From: an uncultured Erysipelotrichaceae bacterium | GTDB lineage: Bacteria; Bacillota_I; Bacilli_A; Erysipelotrichales; Erysipelotrichaceae | NCBI GenBank assembly: GCA_944326175.1 | Contig: CALVCY010000138.1 | Coordinates: forward strand, 1 to 5,448 | DNA: 5,448 nucleotides | Reading direction: 5' to 3' | Shown: positions 1 to 5,448 of the stretch, in pieces | Position numbering within the stretch: position 1 is the first letter of the stretch | Layout: every line of letters starts with the position of its first letter | Made by a program: the position numbers and the translations under genes | Notes under the pieces: generated by a model | What the model saw: only the letters and a program-made list of their open reading frames with translations | Databases searched by the model: none | Told to the model about the DNA's origin: nothing

Positions 1-587
1 AAGGTCAAAAGATAACGGGCATAGGAATTTAAAAAGGTATTGAGTGCCATGGGAGATTTGGTGGTAAAGACGATGGTTTTATCATCACTTGGTGTGATAC
101 CGGAAATCGATGTGGCCCCTTCTTCAACGAATCCATCATCCCCGACACCTTCAAAGACGTAATACATCATGGCAGTATTAGCGATCAATGGGGAGCATAA
201 GCGTAAAGCGGTATATTCGACATCATAGGATGTGATGGGTGTACCATCGCTCCATGTGGCATTCTCATCGATATGCACTGTAAAATGGATATTATCTTCC
301 GTGGTGATGGAATCGGCCAACATGGGTTCGAATTGCAGTTCTTGGTTCAATTCCATCAATGGTAAAAACATCAATCCAGTGGCATATTTGGTCACTTCAC
401 CACCATTCATCAATAATGGATTCAACGAATAAACCGTATCGGTGACACCGATATTGACGATATTTGCATTGGATTGAGTCGTATTGGATTGAACTGGATC
501 ACTTGATGTGGTCGAACCACAGGATGCGCTGGTCAAAACCAATGTTAACGGTATTAAGGTCTTAAATAACCGGGATAATGTATTCAT
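1..587 (-). CDS. ABC transporter solute-binding lipoprotein, family 5 (peptide/oligopeptide type), N-terminal part
   Basis: The visible 195 codons begin at ATG 587-585 and stay open to the left edge, so the C-terminal two thirds or more is outside the window (family members are usually 500-600 residues). Residues 1-22 form a signal peptide with a basic start and a hydrophobic stretch rich in Leu and Thr. A Cys at 23 in LTSASC is the probable lipidation site, although Ser rather than Leu stands at -3, so the lipobox is atypical. A Ser/Thr/Asn/Gln-rich linker follows to about residue 41. The mature domain then reads NIGVTDTVYSLNPLL, and WSDGTPITSYDVEYT (112-126) matches the characteristic W-[ST]-D-G-x-P motif with the following D-V of the DppA/OppA family. 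It should capture a peptide or similar solute outside the membrane and pass it to permease genes, which would lie to the left. A site AAGGGGGG lies 8 nt before the start. Family is secure; the ligand is not determinable. Confidence 0.9.
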   Translation of the reverse strand, partial: MNTLSRLFKTLIPLTLVLTSASCGSTTSSDPVQSNTTQSNANIVNIGVTDTVYSLNPLLMNGGEVTKYATGLMFLPLMELNQELQFEPMLADSITTEDNIHFTVHIDENATWSDGTPITSYDVEYTALRLCSPLIANTAMMYYVFEGVGDDGFVEEGATSISGITPSDDKTIVFTTKSPMALNTFLNSYARYLLT

Positions 588-595
588 ATGTGTAT

Positions 596-605
596 CCCCC
601 CTTCT
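596..605 (-). promoter_or_regulatory. Ribosome binding site of the solute-binding protein gene
   Basis: Read on the minus strand, AGAAGGGGGG ends 8 nt before the ATG at 587. It differs from the AAGGAGG consensus by one base within its core, and it fixes this ATG as the start together with the signal peptide that follows directly. Confidence 0.7.
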
Positions 606-616
606 GGATTGAATTC

Positions 617-645
617 ATCTTACATGATTTTTATTCTTCTGTTTA
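617..645 (-). promoter_or_regulatory. Candidate sigma-A-type promoter for the solute-binding protein gene
   Basis: On the minus strand TAAACA (645-640) and TAAGAT (622-617) are separated by 17 nt; each matches 4 of 6 consensus bases. The implied transcript would have a leader of about 22-25 nt containing the ribosome site. The match is moderate and made by eye, so this is a suggestion only. Confidence 0.35.
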
Positions 646-670
646 CAGTTTTGCATTTGAAAATTAACAT
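642..670 (+). promoter_or_regulatory. Candidate sigma-A-type promoter for the C39-like gene
   Basis: TTTACA (642-647, 5 of 6) and TAACAT (665-670, 4 of 6) are 17 nt apart. The -35 box overlaps the -35 box of the candidate minus-strand promoter, so the two would compete for polymerase. A second option, TTGAAA (657-662) with GATATG (679-684), would place the -10 box on the palindrome at 682-695. Neither can be chosen from sequence alone. Confidence 0.3.
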
Positions 671-681
671 AATCGTTGGAT

Positions 682-718
682 ATGGTTTCAACCATCTTTA
701 ACTTCACTTTGAAACCAT
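682..718. promoter_or_regulatory. Nested palindrome, candidate operator in the divergent intergenic region
   Basis: ATGGTTTCAA (682-691) is repeated as its exact reverse complement TTGAAACCAT (709-718), a perfect 10-bp inverted repeat with a 17-nt gap. The left arm also begins a tighter palindrome, ATGGTT-TC-AACCAT (682-695). The element lies just downstream of the candidate plus-strand -10 box and ends 2 nt before the start codon at 721. It could be a repressor site for the C39-like gene or, as RNA, a 10-bp hairpin that would occlude translation initiation. Which one, and what protein would bind, is not visible. Confidence 0.4.
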
Positions 719-720
719 GA

Positions 721-1359
721 ATGAAAGATGATCTTATGAAGAATTTTCTCAATTATCAAACCAGTGAATACGATTGTGCACCCGTGGCATTGCTCAATGG
801 TATCCGTTATTTATTCGAACGTGAAATGATCAAAGCCGAATTGGTCAAAACCATCCCTTCATTGACCAATGACTGTTTCAGTGATGATGGAAAACAGCGT
901 CTCAAAGGTACTTCACCTCATGCAATGGAAACGGTCGTCAACTGGATCAACCATTTTGCTAATGATAGCGGATTTCCCATCAAAGCGGCCTTCTATCAAC
1001 AAGAAGCGGTGGATTATACCGATAATGGAAAAATGGCAAAAATCCTTTGCAATGGTGGTGTGATCATCACTCATGTCTGGTTAGAAGTCAATCACTATGT
1101 CACCGTGATCGATATGGATCAAGACCATATCTATCTATTCGATTCCTATTATGAAGAATTGGGGACCAAAGAATGCCAAGTTTTGGTGGATACACCCGGA
1201 GTGATATTGGACTTCGATCATCCCAAATCCTATAATCGGATCATTGATCGAACACGTTTTACTGCCCATGGTCACGACTACTATAATCTCGGTCAGACCA
1301 GCGAACGCGTGGCTGTGGCATTGATCAATACGGAAACGACGTGTGAAGATATACTTTGA
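721..1359 (+). CDS. Stand-alone C39-like cysteine-peptidase-fold protein
   Basis: A 212-residue protein with the layout of the peptidase C39-like family (papain fold; known members include bacteriocin-leader peptidases). Gln13 (oxyanion position) and Cys19 occur in YQTSEYDCAPVAL, His125 in NHYVTVIDMD and Asp141 in YLFDSYY, so the full Gln/Cys/His/Asp set is present in the usual order and spacing. The residue after Cys is Ala where DCG is more common. No signal peptide, membrane segment or ABC-transporter domain is seen, so it is probably cytoplasmic and not an exporter fusion. ATG 721 is the first start in the frame but has no clear ribosome site; ATG 736 (MKNFLNYQTSEYDC) has a weak AAAGATG 5 nt upstream and puts the QTSEYDC motif at the usual distance from the N-terminus, so it may be the true start. 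The substrate is unknown; peptidase, amidase and ligase-like activities are all possible. The gene is monocistronic, bounded by the palindrome at 682-718 and the terminator at 1397-1437. Confidence 0.82.
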   Translation: MKDDLMKNFLNYQTSEYDCAPVALLNGIRYLFEREMIKAELVKTIPSLTNDCFSDDGKQRLKGTSPHAMETVVNWINHFANDSGFPIKAAFYQQEAVDYTDNGKMAKILCNGGVIITHVWLEVNHYVTVIDMDQDHIYLFDSYYEELGTKECQVLVDTPGVILDFDHPKSYNRIIDRTRFTAHGHDYYNLGQTSERVAVALINTETTCEDIL

Positions 1360-1396
1360 TTTGGATAATGCTATCCATAATGCCTACGGATCAACC

Positions 1397-1437
1397 AATG
1401 GAGGGCACTTTGCTTAAAACAAAGTGCCCTCCATTTT
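1397..1437 (+). terminator. Strong intrinsic terminator after the C39-like gene
   Basis: AATGGAGGGCACTTTG (1397-1412) pairs perfectly over 16 bp with 1420-1435 around a 7-nt loop CTTAAAA, followed by a short T run (1434-1437). It lies 37 nt after the stop at 1357-1359. It sits between converging genes; on the minus strand the stem is the same but is followed by TTGGTTGATCC, a poor U-tract, so termination of the NUDIX operon here would be weaker. A small extra hairpin, TGGATA-ATGC-TATCCA (1362-1377), lies just after the stop codon. Confidence 0.85.
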
Positions 1438-1448
1438 GATTGATCAAA

Positions 1449-1943
1449 TCATGATCGATCCGCTTCAAACAATGTGTTGCCATCACAATCCACATGGATC
1501 AATCGGTCATTGGTATACACCAATTTCATATTGAAAAACGGAACCGATTGGAATAATTTTGGTAAAAAATACCGATCCCCTTCCCATAGATCCAATGCAT
1601 CGATATGGCTTTTATCAATCCATTGCAAGATACCTTCATCACATTGTGCATTCAAAGTTCCAGAGAAATCATCACTGGTAAAAACCATGATATATTCCAG
1701 ATAATCATCGCTGATAAAAGTGAGCATCCCTTTGGCGATATATGTGCAAACATTCAATCCCGTTTCTTCCAAAACCTCACGTTTCATGCATGCATCAAAG
1801 CTTTCGCCTTCCAGGTTTTTACCGCCGATACCGATCCACTTTCCGGCATTGATGTCTTCTTGCTTTTTAATGCGATGTAGCATCAGCACGTGATCATCAT
1901 TTTCTAGGTAAACCAATGTGCTTAAAACCGCTGGTTTCATCAT
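1449..1943 (-). CDS. NUDIX hydrolase, MutX/8-oxo-dGTP diphosphatase-like
   Basis: A 164-residue protein with a complete Nudix box at residues 41-63: G41, E47, then REVLEETGL (55-63), fitting G-x5-E-x7-REU-x-EE-x-G-U with every metal-binding acidic residue present. The flanking sequence resembles MutX-type 8-oxo-dGTP diphosphatases of Gram-positive bacteria: LMLHRIKKQEDINAGKWIGIGGK before the box, CDEGILQWI (101-109), and LWEGDRYFLPKLF with PFFNMKLVY near the end. Length is normal for the group. Likely reaction: hydrolysis of an oxidised or other nucleoside triphosphate to the monophosphate and pyrophosphate, in the cytoplasm; substrate assignment by resemblance is uncertain. Its ATG (1943-1941) overlaps the TGA of the upstream gene by 4 nt (ATGA). 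The only ribosome-site-like sequence, GTGAAGA, abuts the ATG, so translation probably depends on coupling. A second ATG follows at once (1940-1938). Confidence 0.9.
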   Translation of the reverse strand: MMKPAVLSTLVYLENDDHVLMLHRIKKQEDINAGKWIGIGGKNLEGESFDACMKREVLEETGLNVCTYIAKGMLTFISDDYLEYIMVFTSDDFSGTLNAQCDEGILQWIDKSHIDALDLWEGDRYFLPKLFQSVPFFNMKLVYTNDRLIHVDCDGNTLFEADRS

Positions 1944-3673
1944 TCTTCACTGCTTTCGCTTGGTGTGGCCACATCACTTCGTGGTGCAGCTAGATCCAAT
2001 AATGCCTGGGCGGCAGTTTCCAGCATTTGATCACTTTTGTCCATTCGACCCAAGTGCGTAAAGATCTGACCCAATGCCACATCTTTATGGGTGGCAATGT
2101 GTTGGAAAAGCGTATCGATCAATGGTTCAGTCCGATCTATTTCCTGCATCGGACCAAATGGATTGGCAAAATAGGTATCGGATATCCCGATCTCATTGGT
2201 GGTGCCCAATGCATAACGGCGTCCTTGAACGAATACGGCTTTGGCACTGGCTGCATCATCAAATAACTCAACCCCGGTATTTGCATCATAATTGTTGGCA
2301 TAAAGGAAAATATCCACCGGATGGGGTTTGATGACTTCACTATAAGGTGTCATGGGTAAGACCACTCGTGCATTCGCGGTCTCCGGATTGAAGAAGATGG
2401 AACGATCCATATCCTTATAGGCGGTACCACTATCTAGATCATCTAAACGAACAAATGCACCGATCTCGGTCCCGTTGGCAACGACCGTACCATTTTGATC
2501 GATCCACATGGCACCCATATCATCAAAGATGACTTCCTGATGATCGATCTGATCACCGGCGATCTTGGTCATGGCAGCAATGGATTCACTTTTCCCTGCA
2601 CCGGAATCGCCCATCAATACGACGCCTTTGGTCGTACCATCTTTGAAGGTGATCTTGATCATGGCCCCATGGATCGGTAATTGTCCTTGGTGGATGTTTT
2701 TAAGATTATGCAACGTCAATGCCATCTTCTTGAAATAGCCGAAATAATCGATCCATGGCGATCGAGAGATCTTTCCGATCCAGATGTCATTGGTTTCATC
2801 ATGGTAATAGATGGTATCTTCCTTTCCATCATCGATCCCAAATAACATGATCAAATTGGGCTTATGGGTTTCCACATCATTCAATGTCGCTAATTCAAAC
2901 AAATTGACACAGCCAAGTGCCACCGGTGTGTAATCTTTATGGAAAGTCATCAGACATAAGGATTCCCCAACCCAGATCCCCATCGTCAAAAATGCATTGA
3001 TATCTAGTTGCAACTCATCCATAGGATTATGATTGCTCAAGGTAAACATCCCTTTTCGCTTGTTGCTATGGGGATGGATGATCAACGGAGTATGCAGCAA
3101 GACTTTATGGATATACGCCACATCATTGAGTTGCTGGTATCCATCCGGATATGCACGATGGTTATGCGAAAGCAACATCGCGGCATTGGTACCGGCATGC
3201 AATTGGCGATAAACCAGATTACTGCTACCTTGCAGTTTCTCCTGAAGGGAGCGGTAAAACGTTAAGATCATCGTATTGAATGCATTGTCCGCATCGATAA
3301 AACTGCTAGGTAATAGTCCACCATCGTAGTTGGTCTCGACCATGGAAATCCGTTGCATGTTGCGCCAAAACAAATAGGCAGCTTCCACGATCTGCAATAA
3401 CAGATCGCGTTCTCTTTCGGAAAACGCTTCGATTTCTTCTGGTCGCAATACGGTCAGCATTTTTAAAAGCCGAATCAACGATTCCACGCGACGCCGATAT
3501 GCCAAGGTGGTTAAAAAGGTATACAGATCGTAATTGGTCTTTTTCAGATGTTCGATGAATAATGCCAGGAAATATTTGAATTCTTCACTATCGAGCAATT
3601 CGGTGGCACTGGCAGCGTAAGCTTTGGTAAAATTCATCAACGCTACGTGATCATGTACATAAAAGCTGTCCAA
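1940..3673 (-). CDS. Uncharacterised P-loop protein with a PEPCK/HPr-kinase-like C-terminal domain
   Basis: This 577-residue protein has a helical, mostly non-transmembrane N-terminal half that I do not recognise (about 1-300), then a nucleotide-binding domain (about 330-510). Visible motifs are IHGAMI with His335, Walker A GDSGAGKS (355-362), an acidic pair in VIFDDMGAMW (Asp384, Asp385), and NARVVLP (434-440) followed by EVIKPHPVDIFLYANNYD. The Walker A and HG resemble HPr kinase, while the order DD-x4-W, NxRV-x2-P, IVKP-like, hydrophobic strand follows ATP-dependent PEP carboxykinase. It fits neither enzyme: HprK is about 310 residues, and the PEPCK substrate motif RSPKDKF and GLSGTGKTT are absent. 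The tail (about 563-577) is acidic and Ser-rich. A role as a small-molecule or protein kinase is inference. The start is TTG (3673-3671), chosen because a perfect AGGAGG lies 7 nt upstream; the next ATG (residue 13) has none. It follows the sulfotransferase by 11 nt and overlaps the NUDIX gene by 4 nt. Confidence 0.75.
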   Translation of the reverse strand: MDSFYVHDHVALMNFTKAYAASATELLDSEEFKYFLALFIEHLKKTNYDLYTFLTTLAYRRRVESLIRLLKMLTVLRPEEIEAFSERERDLLLQIVEAAYLFWRNMQRISMVETNYDGGLLPSSFIDADNAFNTMILTFYRSLQEKLQGSSNLVYRQLHAGTNAAMLLSHNHRAYPDGYQQLNDVAYIHKVLLHTPLIIHPHSNKRKGMFTLSNHNPMDELQLDINAFLTMGIWVGESLCLMTFHKDYTPVALGCVNLFELATLNDVETHKPNLIMLFGIDDGKEDTIYYHDETNDIWIGKISRSPWIDYFGYFKKMALTLHNLKNIHQGQLPIHGAMIKITFKDGTTKGVVLMGDSGAGKSESIAAMTKIAGDQIDHQEVIFDDMGAMWIDQNGTVVANGTEIGAFVRLDDLDSGTAYKDMDRSIFFNPETANARVVLPMTPYSEVIKPHPVDIFLYANNYDANTGVELFDDAASAKAVFVQGRRYALGTTNEIGISDTYFANPFGPMQEIDRTEPLIDTLFQHIATHKDVALGQIFTHLGRMDKSDQMLETAAQALLDLAAPRSDVATPSESSEE

Positions 3674-3680
3674 AATAAAA

Positions 3681-3686
3681 CCTCCT
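3681..3686 (-). promoter_or_regulatory. Ribosome binding site that decides the TTG start of the P-loop gene
   Basis: AGGAGG (3686-3681, minus strand) is 7 nt from TTG 3673-3671. The TAG stop of the sulfotransferase gene (3687-3685) shares its AG with the start of this site, so ribosomes ending the upstream gene release directly on it. This supports both the non-ATG start and co-expression. Confidence 0.85.
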
Positions 3687-5448
3687 AAGACTGAGCTTGA
3701 TAAACATATCCAGAATCGTAGATGGTATCATCCACGACATAATAGATTCGAGATCCATTGGTCAAACCATCCAAGGCGATGGATTTGAGCAGATGGTTGG
3801 TTTGTTCATCTTCATTGAAGATGGACACACACATTCCGACTTCCTGATGATTCTGCAAGGGATAGACTTTCATCGTGGTGCCATCATCGATAATAATGGC
3901 CACGGTTGCTTTACGATCCACATTGCCATCAAATACGATGCGATAGTCGTCTTGAGTCAAGGTAAAACCAAGTTCGGTTGATCGATCAGCTTTTAGCGCT
4001 GCGGTTAGATCATAGGATGAATCGCTCGTATACGGTGTTTCTTCCAATGCTCCATAACCGGTATAATCAAAGCCAGAAAAATTCATGGTGGATACATCGA
4101 TGCATTCGCCACGGTAGATATTGGTGGGCAACATGATCTCAAAGATGGCTTCACCACCATCGATAATGGTCAAATAAGCTTCCAATGTATCATAACTGGT
4201 CAAGGATGAAGGCATGTTGTTGATCTGACCATCCAGATAACTGATCCCACCACTGGTGACTAAATACATGTCATCTTGGATCTGATCCACATCAGAAATA
4301 TACGGCGAATAATAAGCATATCCTCGATCTTTACCGTATTCGAATACCTGGGTGATGGTATGATCTTCCTTATTCAATTCATAAAGGACAAATCGCGAGT
4401 AATTGTCGATCGCATCGATGGCTTGATTGAAATCTTTACTGCGATACATGCCATTGTCAAAGAGCATGAGTTGGTGCTGATCATTATAACTGGCGGCATG
4501 TTGGGCCCATTGATATTCGAATTGTTCATTGCTTGGCGTATAAAAGTATGGTAAATACTCCTCACTCCAGCCTTCAGGGGAACCAATCAAACCGATCAAC
4601 TCACCATCGGGATAGGATAATTCCACCACGACATCCTGGTGGCGCCCAGATAAGAGGATGGTTTGATCAATCGGATCATATTCCACCGAATTATTGTGGA
4701 ACCAATCGCTTTGTGTCCAGTTGATACTTTTTCCGGTATTGGTATCCAATATCGTGGTCAGATCGATGGTATTGACCACCTCTCCGGTTTGATCATCGAT
4801 TTCTTTGATCACATCTTCAACGGTATTGCGATTCAAATCATCGCTGGCTAACAAATAATGCCCATTGGGCATTTGATCGACATCATGATGATACCCGCCT
4901 TCGACCACATATTGTTTGGCGATATGGCCAGTAAAATCGATGCAGTAAAACCCACTGAAATAATATGGTAAATCCAATAAAGTTTCATTGGATACCGTCA
5001 AATATCCATCATTGGTCACATTGGTATCCCAGATCAGCATTTGATTGATGATAAATCGCAATTGTCCATAAGTATCATATCCGGATACATACCCACTGGA
5101 ACTGGGGGAAGTGATCAATAACGTATTATCGGGTAGCTTTCCGCTATCAAGTGTGACTGTAGCAGTTTCAAACGCATCATCGGGTATTGGATTAGCAGTC
5201 ACATTGAAACGATGGTCGGAACCATTTGAACCATGGATCTCGATTGTGGTTTCACCATTGACATTCAATCCACTTAATGCACCATAAACATAACCATTCT
5301 GGTTATTCCCATTGAATGTTAGATCCCCATCCTCACCGATATTGCTTTTTACCGTGAATGTATAATCGACCCCTTCTTCATTGGCAAAGGCGACCAGTAC
5401 CGATAATGGCGATAAGCCATAAGGATCGACTTGGATATAAGGTGAATC
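3685..5448 (-). CDS. assT: Aryl-sulfate sulfotransferase (ASST family), 5' end beyond the window
   Basis: 587 codons are visible; the frame is open to the right edge, and no start with a ribosome site appears, so the N-terminus and any signal peptide are missing. The first residues, VDPYGLSPLSVLVAF, match the conserved NPYG-SPL opening of the ASST N-terminal domain. Numbering from the first visible codon, the catalytic residues known from Escherichia coli ASST have clear counterparts: GGYHHD (His187/188), DWFHNNS (His251), LLSGRHQ (Arg269) and WAQHAA (His317, the residue that is transiently sulfated). His251 to Arg269 is 18 residues, as I recall for E. coli. FDNGMYR follows as in the family. 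The enzyme moves sulfate from one aryl sulfate to a phenol without PAPS, normally outside the cytoplasm. About 130 residues after YRGECID form a further beta-rich C-terminal region. Stop is TAG 3687-3685. First visible gene of the operon. Confidence 0.87.
   Translation of the reverse strand, partial: DSPYIQVDPYGLSPLSVLVAFANEEGVDYTFTVKSNIGEDGDLTFNGNNQNGYVYGALSGLNVNGETTIEIHGSNGSDHRFNVTANPIPDDAFETATVTLDSGKLPDNTLLITSPSSSGYVSGYDTYGQLRFIINQMLIWDTNVTNDGYLTVSNETLLDLPYYFSGFYCIDFTGHIAKQYVVEGGYHHDVDQMPNGHYLLASDDLNRNTVEDVIKEIDDQTGEVVNTIDLTTILDTNTGKSINWTQSDWFHNNSVEYDPIDQTILLSGRHQDVVVELSYPDGELIGLIGSPEGWSEEYLPYFYTPSNEQFEYQWAQHAASYNDQHQLMLFDNGMYRSKDFNQAIDAIDNYSRFVLYELNKEDHTITQVFEYGKDRGYAYYSPYISDVDQIQDDMYLVTSGGISYLDGQINNMPSSLTSYDTLEAYLTIIDGGEAIFEIMLPTNIYRGECIDVSTMNFSGFDYTGYGALEETPYTSDSSYDLTAALKADRSTELGFTLTQDDYRIVFDGNVDRKATVAIIIDDGTTMKVYPLQNHQEVGMCVSIFNEDEQTNHLLKSIALDGLTNGSRIYYVVDDTIYDSGYVYQAQS

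Noticed and set aside
232..432. Plus-strand open frame inside the solute-binding gene, and similar antisense or shifted frames at 1474-1880, 2027-2680, 3008-3265, 3697-3981, 4276-4851
   Set aside because: They lie opposite or within well-supported genes, show no recognisable motif and no ribosome site, and their length is explained by the composition of the real genes.
1362..1377. Small hairpin TGGATA-ATGC-TATCCA as a separate terminator
   Set aside because: The stem is only 6 bp and A/T-rich with no T run after it; the strong terminator at 1397-1437 accounts for the end of transcription.
1940..3673. Authentic HPr kinase/phosphorylase or ATP-dependent PEP carboxykinase
   Set aside because: Length is nearly twice that of HprK and the HprK N-terminal domain is absent. 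The PEPCK motifs RSPKDKF and GLSGTGKTT are also absent. Only the superfamily can be claimed.
3685..5268. Sulfotransferase gene starting at 5268
   Set aside because: The codon at 5268-5266 is TTG with no ribosome site, and the frame stays open through 5448 with the conserved ASST opening YGLSPLSVLVAF upstream of it. The protein clearly begins beyond the window.
1..5448. Use of the mycoplasma code (UGA as Trp)
   Set aside because: TGA ends the C39-like, P-loop and NUDIX proteins exactly where their families end, and Trp residues in conserved motifs (WSDG, DWFH, LWEGD) are TGG.
1..5448. CRISPR arrays, tRNA or rRNA genes, insertion sequences
   Set aside because: No regularly spaced repeats, cloverleaf-like segment, rRNA-like stretch, transposase or terminal inverted repeat with target duplication was seen; nearly all of the window is coding.

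Overview
The window looks like chromosome from a low-to-moderate G+C, Gram-positive-type bacterium: Bacillota or one of the wall-less or Mollicutes-related lineages that keep the standard code. This rests on strong AGGAGG-type ribosome sites, a TTG start, a predicted lipoprotein solute-binding protein, and protein families common in these groups. Three genes end in TGA and Trp is written TGG, so the UGA=Trp code of mycoplasmas is excluded. The lineage is an inference; no marker gene is present.

Layout. At 1-587 (minus) is the N-terminal third of a family 5 (peptide/oligopeptide-type) ABC transporter solute-binding lipoprotein, running off the left edge. A 133-bp divergent intergenic region (588-720) holds candidate overlapping promoters and a nested palindrome. 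At 721-1359 (plus) is a stand-alone C39-like papain-fold protein, closed by a strong 16-bp-stem terminator at 1397-1437. Converging on that terminator is a three-gene minus-strand operon read from the right edge: a large aryl-sulfate sulfotransferase (ASST) truncated by the edge (3685-5448), a 577-residue protein with a PEPCK/HprK-like C-terminal P-loop domain and an unrecognised helical N-terminus (1940-3673), and a MutX-like NUDIX hydrolase (1449-1943).

The operon is tight. The ASST stop codon lies inside the ribosome site of the kinase-like gene, with 11 nt between them, and the kinase-like and NUDIX genes overlap by 4 nt (ATGA). An enzyme family that normally acts outside the cytoplasm is therefore encoded with two probable cytoplasmic nucleotide-handling proteins. 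No pathway joining them is known to me. The kinase-like protein is the least explained element and the best candidate for something undescribed.

The ASST gene is open across the whole visible region, so its true start lies beyond position 5448; an apparent start at 5268 is an internal TTG. GATC tetranucleotides are strikingly frequent from about 720 rightwards (about 78 in the window by hand count, roughly 20 expected) and scarce in the solute-binding gene.
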